DNA from: Cardiocondyla obscurior
Taxonomy: Eukaryota > Arthropoda > Insecta > Hymenoptera > Formicidae
Reading direction: 5' to 3'
Assembly (NCBI RefSeq): GCF_019399895.1
Contig: NC_091881.1
Span: 3,908,501-3,972,500 of the forward strand
Length of the DNA: 64,000 nt
In this document: positions 38,401-51,092 of the stretch, piece by piece
Position numbering within the stretch: position 1 is the first letter of the stretch
Layout of the letters: every line of letters starts with the position of its first letter
Program-made: the position numbers and the translations under genes
Notes under the pieces: generated by a model
Seen by the model: only the letters and a program-made list of their open reading frames with translations
Told to the model about the DNA's origin: nothing
Database searches by the model: none

Positions 38401-41400
38401 ATTTTCAAGTAAATACACAGTAGAGAGAGACAACGGTTACGGTACAATTCATAGTTGGTTGCACGGGATAACCGTTCTTCACTTCGAACTCCTCCGTTCT
38501 GCACACCTTGCGCTTTAACATCCCTCTCTCGTATATAGATAAAATAACAATTATATATATAAATACATAAATATATATCATATATATATTTATATATTTA
38601 TACGAGTATCACCTAATCACTCGCAATTAAACTCCGCAGTGCCCGAATTCCTCTTACGTATAATTTCGTTTTCACAAGCCGTGTTGTACAAAATCTCTAC
38701 AAATTTATAATTTTGCTCGAAAAAAAAGGAAAAAAAAAAGCAAAAAGAAAAAGAATAAATAATTTATGCAAACTTATTATTAAAAAGTATTTGCATGTCG
38801 GACACTATAATGAAACAAATCAGATTACGGAAAGCGCAAACGTGCATCCTTTATCGTGCGCTATAACGCGTCGTTATAATTTATCACCGAGTATCCCGAG
38901 CGGAGATGCATCCTTCGCGAGATGCCAGTCAGAGTCGCGTTAATTGCTATATTTAATGCAATCGAATGGGCACGAGATCGAATCGCAAAACCAATTCCGA
39001 CGTGACGAGTGGACGCGGGACGTTCTTCCTGTCTTTCGTGATTTTTTTTTCTTTCTTTTTTTTTTTAATTATGTTATTTATTTTTTTAATCGTACGTTTT
39101 GCATGTGACAAGATTCCCTTTTATTACCGAACTCATTAACACGTCGAATGTGACGTTGAAGTTGTCGCGCGCAACTGCCGATATTATCGTATCGCGGGGC
39201 GGGAATTCATCTACGCTTCGCTGTAATCACGGCGTTATCTCGTTCGAGATTGCTGCCTCGATTTACATATATAAACACCTCGTCCGCGCAATAAGACCCA
39301 ATTGAATTATGCCTTTTAATTAAAGGGACGCTAATCGACATTTATTTAAAACCCTTCTGTCCAGCGTCTCGGCACGGTTATCGCGGATAACAAAAAACGA
39401 AAAAAAAAAAAACAAAAGAAAAAGAAAATTATAATAAAAACAAGAATAGAAAAGATATTTAGTTAACACTAAAAAGAGAATCAGATATCAGTTCGTGTTC
39501 CACGTATGATATCGATATAATGAACACGTTACGGCCGATGACGTTAAGAGGCTTTTCGCGATAACATTATTAGCCCGTTACTGAAATTATGAAACGCCAT
39601 AGAGATTTAAATATGCAAAACGTGCTTGTAAAATGCATCCGCGAGCGGATCGCCTTCGAAACAAAGCGAAACGTTGACAGGCCTTTAATACCACTCGTGA
39701 TTAATTGTGCGACTAGTAAAAGAGAGAAAGAGAGAGAGAGAAAAAAAAACCTCCCCCGCGCGATCCTCGCTCCCGCGTTTGTTTTGCTAACGATGTTAAT
39801 AGAATTTTGCAATCTACGCGTATTGTCGGCGTGCTAGACAATACGACTCGATCGCCAGTCGCGGACTGGCTGCGGGTAAAACATCGTCATTGCGCGATTT
39901 ATCACACGACACTGCCATTGTTTGTTAACGCCGAAAGAATTTCGCCTCGCCACAACCTCGTCCTCGCTGATAATCACATTACGGCGCCGCGACGTGGACG
40001 AAATAAAATCATTAATAATTCCGTAACGACATTACTATCGGCACGCGTGATTGATTAAGAGACCCTCTGGTTTTTTTTTTTTTTACCCTTCCTCTCGTCC
40101 GAAAGCCTAGAGCAGCGAAAAGAAATTTATTTCGTGGAAGCCGCGTGTCGGCGACATCCGTCCGAGATAACGATACAACATCATCAGGCTCGCGACGAAA
40201 GAGAGAGAGAGAGAGAAAGAAAGATAAGGAAACACGTATCCGATAGAGTGGAATCATTAATAATTGTATAATATCCAGTTGCGCGTTTATTAAAGAATAG
40301 TCGATCTCGCGTCGTTGTCGAGGAAAAAAAAATTCGCGACGTCTGGTTGAAACGATACTATCGGGCGATGTCGGCGATCGAGAGAAAAGCAACCGGATCT
40401 GCGGGACTCAAGTCGAGTGTTAAGTCGAGGCGGCAGGATTGAAGAATACGGACGGTTTTAGGCGCGAAAGAAAGGCGGGCGGAGATAAAAAGGAGCAAAG
40501 GCGAGAGATAGAGACGGGAAGGAAAGGAGATAGTGCAAAAAAAAGAAAAAAAAATTGGGAGAGAAAAATGGAAAGAGAAAGAGAGAGAGAGAAAGAGAGA
40601 GAACATTGCAATGTTATACATTGTACATATGCACATCTATAATCACATAATATTCGGTTAAAGATTGGTCGGTGTGTATGCGTGATTTATCATTTAATTT
40701 ATTTTAAGTTAAAACCTCTTTTTACAATGGTATCTTACAATGTGTCACTTTTTACATCCAATAAACATCCTCGCCGTACGTCCGCGTGTTGCGAAAGAAT
40801 CGGCCCGGCGACCTTTTGCCTCTTTTTTTTTTTTTTTCCTCCAGCCTCCCTCAAAAACCTCTCTCTCGCCGTCTCGTCGCATGCCTCAAAACCTTCACCC
40901 ATCGTTAAACTTCTTCCTCGCGCGTTTGTGCGGATGCGATCGACCTCACTTAGAAATCATATACATATATATTTTTTTTTGCTCTTACTTGGATTTTTTT
41001 TATTTTTACACTGGCTACACGCTACTTTCTAATAATACTATTAATAGATGCTTCCTTCCCTCTCCTCCTTCCGCGGCCCTCTTTTTCCGTTCTGGACGCG
41101 CGAGGATCTCACACGAGAATGACCATCGACAATCGACGTTTTTTTTTGCTCCCGTTCCCTCAGTCTTTTTCTTTTTGGAAAATCTGCCGCCACTCATTGT
41201 CCCTTTTCGCGGAGATTCCCAAAGGGGCCTTCCCTCCTTACCTTCGTCTCACGTCCTTCGCGGCGGGAGGAAAAGAATATCGCGCGACATCCTCCCGAAA
41301 TCACGAAGTATACCGTCTCTCCCTTTCTTTCTTCTCTTCTCACCTCTCTACCACCCTTTCACCCTCTCGTATTTATCTATGTACGTCTATTTAGTCGCAA

Positions 41401-43260
41401 AAAACATACGCGAATAGTAAAACCTCTAGAATCGAAAAATCACAATGTGTTCGGAACCCAAGCGAGTGAGTCTTTCGCGAGTGGCGGATCAATCCGATGG
41501 ACCAGTCAATCGACGATGACCGTTAGCGCGATAATGACAATGCTAATGATCACACCCGGCGTGTCTCATTTCCACCCCCTCCCCCCTCCCGTGTACGACA
41601 TCTCGTGCGCCGCGCGTTCACTCGCCGATGAGTCTTCAATTATATCCTGTTGACTATTTATATGCGTGGTTGCTTATGATGCGCAATTAGTTGCTAATTA
41701 TGCACAATCACTTAATGCGCGCGACGGTCACCCGCCCGCGCGCGTCCCAATATAATATTTATAATACATATATTTTATTTTCTTCATTTGCATATATATA
41801 CTATATTATTACAATAACGATACACAATTTCGAAGATACAAAATTTACACTTGCCTTTAGTCGCGTATCTCGTGTGTGTTTTTTTCCTTCTTTTTTTTAT
41901 TTTTTTTTATTTTTTTGCGCTGACTGTCGCTGTCCGGTGTGTATGTGTGTACGTGTGGGTGTACGCGTGTAAATGTACATGTAAAATGTAAATGTGGATT
42001 CTTCGTGTCCGCCGTGACTAAATTATCAAGCTAAACGCTCGTGTGCGATCCGGCGATCGCATCGACGCGCCGAACCGGGCCGGTAGATCGCGATCGTCGG
42101 ATGCCTCGTATATAATTTACGAATTTATTCTATGCGCTTTTTTATTTTTTTTTATTACACTTATGTAAACTATCACTAACCGGTACGACACACAGAACGG
42201 TGCTGGACCAATGGACGCCGACAGTGGACAGACAGAGAGGCGAGGTACACTTGAATATTCTAAAAGAGGGGAGGAAAAAAAAATAAAAATAAAAATAAAA
42301 TAAAAGGGCTCGATTTCGAAAACTATCGATATTAATTCACGAAATATAATTCACCTCGGGATATCGTAAAAAGGCGTTTTCAATTCCTATAAAAAAAAAA
42401 AGAAGAAACAAAAAAAGCAACCAAAAAAATTATCGGATTTCGGTCGATCGTCAAGTCCGATCGATTCCACTTTTAAAAAGGGCGACTTGGCTGTACCATA
42501 AAACGTTCCTCTAGATACTGCGCACTGCGCCGGACGATCGAATATCCCTCGATTATTGCTGGCTCGCGCCTACTCGAATAAAAATGTTTTTTCAAGCCGC
42601 CGGAAGGAGAAACATCAATTTTTTTTTATTTTTTATTTTATTTTTTATTTTTTAACGATCTAGATTGCTACATAGTGAAAAGGTAGTCGCTCTCGGGGGG
42701 AAAAAAAGAGAGAACGTTTCGAACGTTCCCTTCTTTCGAAAGAGTCCGTGTAATAGGATATAGCGGGGAGAGCTTCGTAAATTACGTTTGCGAGACTGTT
42801 AATTACCATTTCATTTAATTGCGACCGAACGACAGCGCGCGGCTTCGGCGAATCTTACGAGGCTCACGCGAAAGCGACCCCCCACGCGGAAACTCGCCGA
42901 CGAGGATCTCCGAGGTACGTCCAAACGATCCCGCACCGAGTTACGAACGCCCGTTAATAAACATTTTCTTTTTTTTTCCATTTTTTTTTCTTTAATATAT
43001 TTTTTCCTTTAAATTGCACGATACCGCGTCGGACTTCCGCGCGCGACTCTACGCACTCGGAGCCGATTTTGGGCGCGAGTCGCGTGCTTCGGGCGGGATC
43101 CGCGCGTCGTGGTTCCGCGCGCGATGCTCCGGGCACTCGATCGCTCGCCCCAGAATCCTCCGAGGAGTCACCTAAGAACAGGTCGTCTTCACACGCACAC
43201 ATACGCATCCGCTCCTCCCACACGCGCTCGCTCTCTCTCACACACACACGCACATATAAT
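32448..43260. other. Gene-poor stretch downstream of the pannier-like gene
   Basis: No gene is supported. It has purine-rich tracts (32,040-32,110; 35,080-35,160; 40,450-40,610), an AT-rich zone with TATA runs at 38,540-38,605, and TAAAA and ATTTT microsatellites at 42,269-42,306 and 42,619-42,655. Part of the AT- and CT-rich sequence between 40.6 and 43.3 kb could be a long 3' UTR of the minus-strand gene, which needs transcript data. The 225-codon frame at 40,740-41,417 is driven by poly-T reading as Phe. Confidence 0.45.
35275..35307 (+). other. G-rich tract, candidate G-quadruplex
   Basis: Runs of GGGG, GGG, GGG, GGG and GGG separated by loops of one to about seven bases within 33 bases, in a GGCGGC-type repeat. 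This fits the classical four-run pattern for quadruplex formation on the plus strand. Confidence 0.6.
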
Positions 43261-43566
43261 ATAAATTTTTGTATCTATATATTTATTTACATGCTATATA
43301 TCATATATAAGACTCAATACAATAGCTGATTTTTTTTTCCTTTGTACTTGGGGCCGGGGCTCGATGGCCCTACATGAGACTTTACATATTTACATGCGCT
43401 TGCAGCCTGAAAGAATCCGAAGGGCGCTCTTACGGCCGTGCACAGGGCGTGAACTTCCCGGGTTTTCCGTGTTTCGGGAATCTTTCGTGTCGCCGGTGAT
43501 CAATCGTGGCCCCCTCGGCGAGGTGGCCCGCGTGCGAGAAAGAGAAGAGGAGCGGGTTTTGTATAG

Positions 43567-43592
43567 GTGTGTGTGTATGTGTGTGTGTGTGT
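43567..43592. repeat. GT dinucleotide microsatellite
   Basis: GT repeated over about 26 bases with one interruption (GTAT). It would lie in the 3' UTR if the terminal exon near 43.7 kb is right. Confidence 0.9.
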
Positions 43593-43696
43593 TTAATTTA
43601 TCCTTTTTTTTCCTCCCTTGTTCTTCGGTTCCTTTCTTTTTACATTTACAACGAGACAGTGGTGGGCTGCGTCCTGAACTGCTAGTCGCTCGCGAT

Positions 43697-43723
43697 TCAT
43701 GTGTACTCCGATCGCCAGCCGGT
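43697..43723 (-). CDS. Candidate terminal coding segment of the pannier-like gene
   Basis: The minus strand has a good acceptor (TTTGTCTGGTTTCAG) ending at 43,724, 466 bases after the donor at 44,189. In the required phase 0 it gives TGWRSEYT followed by TGA at 43,697-43,699. The rest of the exon would be 3' UTR. An AATAAA-type signal appears on the minus strand near 43,280 (plus-strand ATTTATTTAC). I know of no conserved C-terminus to compare with. A second acceptor near 43,408 would instead give about 30 residues ending QLLY, and read-through of the previous donor is a third option. Confidence 0.28.
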   Translation of the reverse strand, partial: TGWRSEYT

Positions 43724-44189
43724 CTGAAACCAGACAAAGATTACCAAACTCCTGAGGGTGCTCTACTTGCCCGTTGCGAGCGAGGAAAACTCCTGTATTT
43801 CGCGCGCGCCGACACGAATTAATATATATTAACAATACTACTAGTTTGTGAACGGAGAACGGGCAGGAAAAAACTGGCGGCCACGATCGAAACTTAATAC
43901 CGTATTAGAATAAGACGTCGTCGAAATGAGAGCAAATTTTTATACAATTTACGTATTAAATAAAAAAAATTAAAATAAAATAAAATCTTTATTATAAGAT
44001 TGCAACGCGTTTAGTAGTTACGGATCTAGATGACGCAGAGAAATCACCTCGCTACCGCGAGAGGTAGCTGGGTTCGAGAATCACGACCCGCGAAGGGGAG
44101 GTCGGGTTCCACGCGGTAGATCCTGATCGATTATCGGCCCCCGAAGCCTTTGGCCGATCCGCCGATGAAGGTAACAATCGTGCACTTAC

Positions 44190-44392
44190 CATTGCGTTCG
44201 TCGTGGCCGCCAGCTGCAGACCCTGAAGACTCGTCATGTGATGAGAATGGGAATGCGAGTGCGAGTGCGGGTGGATGGGGGGCGGCGCCGGTGGCGCAAA
44301 TCCCTGATGAAGACCTCCGGCAACGCCGACGCTCGTGTGATACATGTAATGCTGCATCGCCGGGTGCATCGTGTGATGATGCTGCGAGGTAC
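44190..44392 (-). CDS. pnr: Pannier-like GATA factor, His/Ser/Pro-rich C-terminal exon
   Basis: This 203-base exon completes the split Gly codon and then reads TSQHHHTMHPAMQHYMYHTS. A Gly-rich turn, the proline run APPAPPPIHP and an HSHSHSHSHH repeat follow, and it ends LQGLQLAATTNAM. Such low-complexity His/Pro-rich sequence is common in the carboxy-terminal activation region of fly GATA factors. The function here is inferred. The acceptor is TTGCAG|GTACC and the donor is AATG|GTAAGTGC, a near-perfect consensus, leaving phase 0. If the donor is not used, the frame runs 45 more codons to a stop at 44,052-44,054. The exon is clearly part of the gene because phase and composition continue smoothly; what follows it is uncertain. 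Confidence 0.88.
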
Positions 44393-44723
44393 CTGCAACG
44401 AATAAACGGCGAGCGTTCGCCCTTTAAAATCTCCCCCTGAGCGCATGAATCTCGCATAAGAGACCCTCGGACAAGCACGGCGAATGCATTTTCGTTCCGC
44501 ATACCGTAAGTTCGCAAATACGACCGCGCTAAGAAGAAGAGACCGTTGCCCGGGTCTTCGCGCTAATTGCGCCGCCGCTTATTTAAAGTTACATCGGTAT
44601 TTAAACGAAAACAGATTATTTTTTTCCTCCTTTTGCGCGCGTTTTTCTAAACCGTGAACATACACCGCTCGAATCGATTAATTTGGATAAAAAAAGAAAA
44701 AAAAGAGAGAGAGAGAATCTTAC
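44393..44723 (-). other. Short intron of the pannier-like gene
   Basis: A 331-base phase-1 intron. It starts GTAAGATTC and ends TCGTTGCAG on the minus strand. It includes a CT-rich tract of the gene strand just after the donor (plus-strand GA run near 44,703-44,716). The split Gly codon (G + GT) across it is restored exactly, which supports both exon ends. Confidence 0.88.
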
Positions 44724-44913
44724 CCATCGGCGATCCGAATCCCGAGTGGAAGGGCTTGTTGTCGAGATCAAGGTGTCCGCTGGCCTTGATCATGTCGCCC
44801 ATGACTCCACCGAGGCCTAGGCAGCCGCCGGCCTTCTTCTTCTTGCTTTTCGACGAGAGCTTCCTGTTTCTCGTCTGGATGCCCTCCTTCTTCATCGTCA
44901 GCGGCCGGTTCAC
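44724..44913 (-). CDS. pnr: Pannier-like GATA factor, exon with basic tail after the finger
   Basis: This 190-base exon begins with VNRPLTMKKEGIQTRNRK, directly continuing KLHN of the finger exon. That segment is the basic extension of GATA C-fingers, which contacts the DNA minor groove and carries the nuclear localisation function. It is followed by LSSKSKKKK and a Gly-rich segment, and ends SGFGSPM with one base of a Gly codon. The acceptor is TTGCAG|GTG and the donor is ATGG|GTAAGA. The phase-1 end joins the next exon correctly to make GGT (Gly). NRPLTMKKEGIQTRNRK is typical of the GATA4/5/6-Pannier class, whereas GATA1/2/3 proteins usually have RKRK in this tail. The exon is complete and unbroken. 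Confidence 0.93.
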
Positions 44914-47900
44914 CTGCAACAGTCGTAGGCAACAGTTCGCTAAGTTTAGAATTTATACTAAGGAGAGCGCGATTTGTCCCGCAGTGACAATCGCACGTGA
45001 GATGCTTAATTATAAAAATTAAATCTATTATTCCCGCGACAGCGGGCGGGACCGTTAATTGAATCCCGAGCGAATTGGAGCGCGCTGAATCGCGACGAAA
45101 AAAATAGAAAAAAAAAAATTGACGCAACGCGTAATGCAATCGCGCCGTCGCGACATTTCCGTGAGACAATTTTAAGAAAGAGAATAAAAGAGCCTTATGT
45201 GTAACGAAGGACGTGAAAAAGACCAGGGAAGGACCGTAAAACCACCGAGGCGAACAATGCGGTGACGTAACGGAAAAGAGAGAACGGAGATACAAGAAGG
45301 AAGCGTCGCGATATCGTTGAAAGATGTTATTCATTCGAGTGCAACGCGCGCGATGCGTTTTCTCTCCTCGGCCGTTCGCCGGCGATGCGCGCTCTCTCCG
45401 TACGCGGGATCGTAAATCATCCCGTGTTGCACGTTCGACAGGCGGCGGGGAATACTCTTCTTTATTCTAAACTTCAATCTAGGATTTTTCCGCCGACGCG
45501 ACGTACCATTCGGATTCCCGTGTACGAAATCAATTCTCATCCGGCGTTCCGCAAAAATCAAACTCCACCCGTCAGCCGGGCGCGATCTCGTCCACTCCCA
45601 CGATTTAATTCAATTTTTAACCACTGGATCTCGGAAACTAATTAGATTATTTTTTCTTTTTCTTTTTTCTTTTTAATGTCCGAAAGCTGCGGGGTTAATA
45701 GCAGCAACGCGAGTTCGTCCGTTATCTCGGAATTGATTCTGGAAGCGAGACGAGGCATCGGCCGCGGCGCACATCACTGACGTAATCTCGTCCGGCTTAC
45801 CCAGACGCGAGCGCGCAATTAAGGGATCTCTCAGATTCCTGGTAGTCTCTGGAAGCTGGTGCAATTAACGAATCGACAGTCCTCCGGCGCAATTCGCGAG
45901 ACGCTGCGTCACCGTTGCATATCTCGCGTGGCCACGCCTCGTTCGCGGGGCTTATTGTTTCCCATTGAAAACGAGTACGAGAAAATTCGGCGCGGCTTCT
46001 CTCCATCTCACAATCGATCGAAATTAATGACAGGATATTATTTTGTTAAAAAAATAAGCGGATCTTCTTTAGATACGCTCGAATTCGGTTTAATAATGAG
46101 CAAGATCCACATTATTATTTCCTTTTTCTTTCTTTCTTTTTTTAATTAATTATGAAAGCGCGAGAATGACGCTTTGTGTCGCGGGTTGCGCCTGCTCCTG
46201 TTTGCAATGTGAAATTATCTCGCGACAAGGATAATGACAACCCGGAGAATGTGGGGGAAAAAAAAAGGGAAGGAAGTCCGGCATGCACGCGGCCTCGTGC
46301 ACTTTTATTAATTAATCCATTATTTACACGCCGATGCTAACGGAGACTCGCGCGTTGTCCGCGATGCATCATTCATCGGCATGAAAGCGCATTCGCGCGG
46401 CACGCACGCATTCACGAAAGACAACCTGCGTTGTATCTATTTATGTAAAGGGTGATCGCGCTAAAGGAAAATCACCACCTTTCAACCGTGCTCAAAAAAA
46501 AAGACAAATTAAAAAAAACATGACCAAGTAGAAGCATTAACAAAATAAATAAAACAAAATAAAAAAAACCCCGTAATCGAACGCTGATTCGCGATAATCA
46601 ACGAAATAAATCGCACCACGAGAGTTCGGTTTACATTTCAAGCCCCGCTGGATTAAACCAGCGGATAAACCGTAGGGAAATATACGCGAGCTCGGAAAAG
46701 CGGAAAACGCCAGTTGGAGAGAGGAGTTAATTTATCGGTTCACCGTGTATATGACGACGGTACGGCGCGCCTGTGTGCGTGCGGAGATGCACGCGCGTTC
46801 CGTGCGGTGCTTAAGTACGAAATAAGTATGGTATGCAAGTGTTGTGTGTTGCTTGCATCGGCTCGGGCCGACACGGGGGAAGGGGGAGGATAGGCGGAGG
46901 AATCGCGGTGCTTTGTAGTCGCCGCGACGTGACACAACTGCCAACTCGGGGGAGAAGGTTCCCGGTATTGCGCTGGACGCGCGAGAGCGACGATGATAAG
47001 AGTGTGTGCGTATGGCGCATCATTCTCTCTTCTGCCCTACCCTCCTCCCCGGATGACCGCGGGTGCCCCGCACAGCCCCCGACGCGATTCTTTTTTTTTC
47101 CTTCCTTTTTTTCATTTTTATTATTCCCCGGCCGTCTTTCGCGCCACCCGCGACCCGGCGCCTCGTCCAGACGGTCAACGACTCTTTTCGGAATTACGCA
47201 ATTGGCCGAATTTGCCGAATTAACGGTCGTTCTCTCGCTCCTTTAGGACGAAGCCGGCGCACGCGGCGGCCCTTTTGCGAAGAGCGTTTTATTTTTTGCG
47301 CACTCGGCGTCGATTAACGCACGTGTAGAAAAAAAAAAAAAATTCTTGTGACAGTCATACACGAAATACTCCTCCGTAATTTTTTTTTGTTTTTGCAAGA
47401 TAAATGTCGATATTATTTTCCAAATTTTGGTTGAAATATTATTTCTGGTGGTCTTGCTTTGCCGATCATTCAAAAATGAGAGTGATATAAATTTAGGATT
47501 ATAATTAGTATACGATAGATTAATGCACCTTGCAATTTTTGCGTTGCTTTCGATACGTCGAGCCGTATGAAATATTGCTATCCGTTAGTGGGTCTTTTAA
47601 TGAGCGACAAAGCGAACCAGATGAGCGGCCGAGAGGCCGGCGCAAGAGACGAGCGGACGTAAAGGTAGGACGCGAAAGCTCGAACCAATTTGAATACAAT
47701 ACCAGCGGGGTTTAATAGGAACCACCGGAGGTTCGTGAGAGTTCGCGGGTGTCCGAAAGTGCGAGGTGCAAACAAAAGAGACGAGGAGAGAAAAGGGGAG
47801 ATAAAAGAGAGACGTATCAAATTGGCGGAAAAGGACAAACGCGGGTAAAAATAAAAAAAATTAAAAATAAAATAAAATAAAAAAAACCGAGAGGAGAAAA

Positions 47901-48973
47901 AAAGAGAAAAGAGGCGAAAACTAAGGACGAGATAAGTGGAAGATGTAAAAGAAAGACCCCGGGGATTCGTATGCAGATTGATGTGATCGCACACGATGCA
48001 AACTGCACCGCGGGCCGCATACGAAATTGCATCGCAGTTCGCGGACGAATGAGGGGGAGCGAAATAAATGGAAAATCACGAAAGATCTAGTTGCCGAAAA
48101 AGCAGTTCTTTTCCTTTTCCACCGATCGACCGACGCTTCTTATCGATACGCGTTAAAATCTTCGTCGGCACGAATCACAAGCGCCGCGGCGCGATTTCTT
48201 TTTTTTTACACGGCGCGGCGGCGTGTGACAACGGCATGAATAATAATAAAATCCGACGAGCCCGGGGCAATAATTACGGCTGTTTCGTGTAGCGTCCGTT
48301 TGATGGAAGATACAATCTTAACGTTAACCGACGTTAATGACGCGATATAACTCGTTATCGGTCTTAACAGAGTTACAAGCCCGGGGATATTTACGAACTT
48401 ACGTGCCGAGGGAGAGAGGAAGAATCTCTTAGCCCCCACGTTCGTGAAAACCCAGACGAGCGGACAATCCGACGAGTAATTTAAGATTTTCCACGACGGA
48501 GTCGCGTAATTAAAGCTAGATAATGGCGGACCTCGCGCGAACGCAAAGATTTAATCTTCTCGTATAACATAAACGCGCCGAGGAGGAATTTCCATTGTTG
48601 CTTATGAAGAGAACGAGGAGGCAGTGGAACAGGACGAAGACCTATACTTCACGGCTCGTATCTGCGAAGGTGAAGAAGAAGAAGATGACTGGAGGACGAC
48701 CGGGGAATCCTCACGTAGAACAGAGGCACCTTGTCTTTTCCGATACAGATCTCGATCTCCGCCGGTCGCTGTTGCGCGCCGCGTATGTATGCGTCACGCT
48801 CGATGTACACGCCCGCGTATGCACCGCGGATGGAACATATGTGTATATATATATAAATATGTGGCACTGTGATTGACCGATAAGAGAAATAATTTTAGGA
48901 CCGCTGTATTTTGTCTGCCTCCAGTTGTCTCGAAAAAGAAACCTCGGGATCGTTACGCTTGGAAACTTCGGCG

Positions 48974-49007
<34 letters not shown>
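48974..49007. repeat. Poly-A run (34)
   Basis: The longest homopolymer seen in the window, inside the 9.9-kb intron. A further A-rich tract follows at 49,131-49,165. Confidence 0.95.
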
Positions 49008-49009
<2 letters not shown>

Positions 49010-49559
49010 CATTGAGACATTTTGTTAGACCCTTGTCTATTTCCCTTTTTCGAGACATCTGGTTGAATTTTGACGATTCAACGACGACAGGAATTGCCGA
49101 GAGTTGTAAGATTTTATGTAAACTTGAAAGTAAAAAAAAAAAAAAAAAAGAAAAAGAAAAAGAGAGTACATTCTTTTAGAGAACAGTTTACTGTCGTTAT
49201 GCGCCATGCTAATTCCGCATTTCGCAGGCGTAACACACGTCCGAAGGTTAAAACTCCGCGAGAACATGTCCTTCCAGTCGATAAACGAATCGAGGGGAAG
49301 TTGTAAAACCGAATTACGCAGAAGTCCGAATTACTTCGAAGTCCCGGGTACCACTTGTTATGCTCGCGACGAACCCTCATATAAGACACCCTACGTCCCT
49401 CGTCACAGTCGATTGGTGGGAATGCGACGATTATTTCGTTCACGAATACGCGACTGCAATTTAAGAACCGTAAAAGAGAAAGATAAAAGCTCGCATTCGC
49501 AGAAATATTAATTTCACATTCGGATCTTTTGATCTTTTCTATTCCGTATCTCGTACCTA

Positions 49560-49584
49560 TTTTTTTTTTTTTTTTTTTTTTTTT
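49560..49584. repeat. Poly-T run (25)
   Basis: Uninterrupted T run in the same intron, about 550 bases after the long poly-A run and in opposite orientation. Confidence 0.95.
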
Positions 49585-51065
49585 AATTACCGTTAAGAGA
49601 AGACTCCTCGGCGTTAGGCCTTGTCACACTTTTAGCGAAACAAAGCGATTTACAAGCGCGATCCGACCCGAACAATGTTGAGGCATCGATGAAGCGAGTC
49701 CGATCGCGAGTTCCCATCTTCGTCCCCGGCTTTCTCGGAAACCGAAGGCACGCAAAACACGTTGTTTGTCGCGAGCTAATCCGTGCAGTCTGTGTAATAC
49801 TAGAAGTTCAGCGCCTCGGACTCTGAGTCCCCGAGCCTCGGGGCGCGCTGGCCCGAGAGGATTCCCCAGGTACGTCCCCTCCGATCAAGGAGGTCCACTC
49901 GCGTGATGGCCGCGCTCCCTCTAGCAGCATCTTGGATTACAGCTGACTTTGTTATTGAAAGCAAGTCCGAGGGGGCCCGTATTCCCCGCGTTACTTTGTC
50001 GGTGCGGGGAGGGGCCCCGAATTTTTATCGGGCAACCTTGTAGAATTAATGAGTATCCCCGGATCGGCATCCGGTGCCTTTGTTTACGAGCGGTGCCACG
50101 AAAATAGCCGCGGAAGACGTTTTACATCGGAGACTTTCTCCGGCAGAGATTTAATCGCGAAGTTAGGTCGCTTTTGTCAGACCTGATTTACTTCGCCATG
50201 CCAGAGTCGCAATAATAACGCTTCACCGCGTCATGAGAGAATCAACAGAACGCACCGTTGGATTATTTTCTCAGCGTAACAAAGTATAAAGAAACAAATA
50301 ATTTTTTTTTTTCTATAAATCCTTTTGATGGAACTTGTACTCGTCGATGTAATGAAATATTATCCGCGCGAGCCTAGCTCAGGAACTAAACGCGAGGAAT
50401 TCTGTCTAGTAACAAAAGTCGAGCGTGACCTTGCTGACCCTGCATAACCATGCCTGTCGCGTGAGGTTGGTTTCGGGCGACGATTACCATATTCCCGAGC
50501 ACTCGGTAGCTCCGGGTGTTTGAGCACGAATAATCCATGTATTTTCGAGCGACGAGCCGCCGAGTCGCGTGTGCGTGTTCGAGTTTAGCCATGGAGCGCT
50601 ATCGGTCCGCTCTATCTTAACGACGCCAGATCTGTCGTTCTCCACCCAATCCCGTTTCTTCTCCACCTTCCTTCGCCCCCGCCACGACCTGTCGGGTAGA
50701 TCTCGCGAGAGGGACCCGGCGGCGAGAAGAGACCGTAACGGGGAAAAGGGAGAGCCCGTGGTTGATGGCGCGAGCGCGAGAAGAAGAGATACGTCTGCCA
50801 CCGAAATGATTGATTCGTCGCGGTCTTCCCTTATCGAAGGCCGGAACTCCGGAAACGACTCTCGCGATAAATATCACTCGGCAAAAATCCCCGCGATCGA
50901 GGCTCCTCGCCCGTTAATTGAACGTTAAACTTCCACGGCTGGCAATTAGCAATAATTCCGAGATAATTCGCCGGCTAATCAGAACTAACGTATCTTAATA
51001 TACCGACGGTGGAGGTTTAACGAAGGAAAACGTGGCGGGAACAACGTGCACGCGTAAAACGCGAA

Positions 51066-51092
51066 GTGTATCCTTACGTCATAAGGATACAC
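51066..51092. repeat. Perfect inverted repeat with 11-bp arms
   Basis: The arms GTGTATCCTTA and TAAGGATACAC flank a 5-base loop CGTCA, making a bZIP-like TTACGTCAT in the centre. It lies within the 9.9-kb intron. Confidence 0.9.

Noticed and set aside
40740..41417. 225-codon plus-strand frame
   Set aside because: Length comes from poly-T tracts read as Phe and CT-rich DNA read as Ser/Leu/Pro; no recognisable domain.
44060..44085. GGTTCGAG resembling a tRNA B-box (also complement near 29,372)
   Set aside because: The following bases do not complete the B-box and no cloverleaf or A-box lies at the right distance.
44768..45334. 188-codon minus-strand frame overlapping the basic-tail exon
   Set aside because: It reads the exon in the wrong frame and runs through the intron acceptor; the exon is explained by the GATA frame.
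48974..49584. Poly-A then poly-T runs as the ends of a retroelement
   Set aside because: No reverse-transcriptase or other element coding between or beside them, and no target-site duplication seen.
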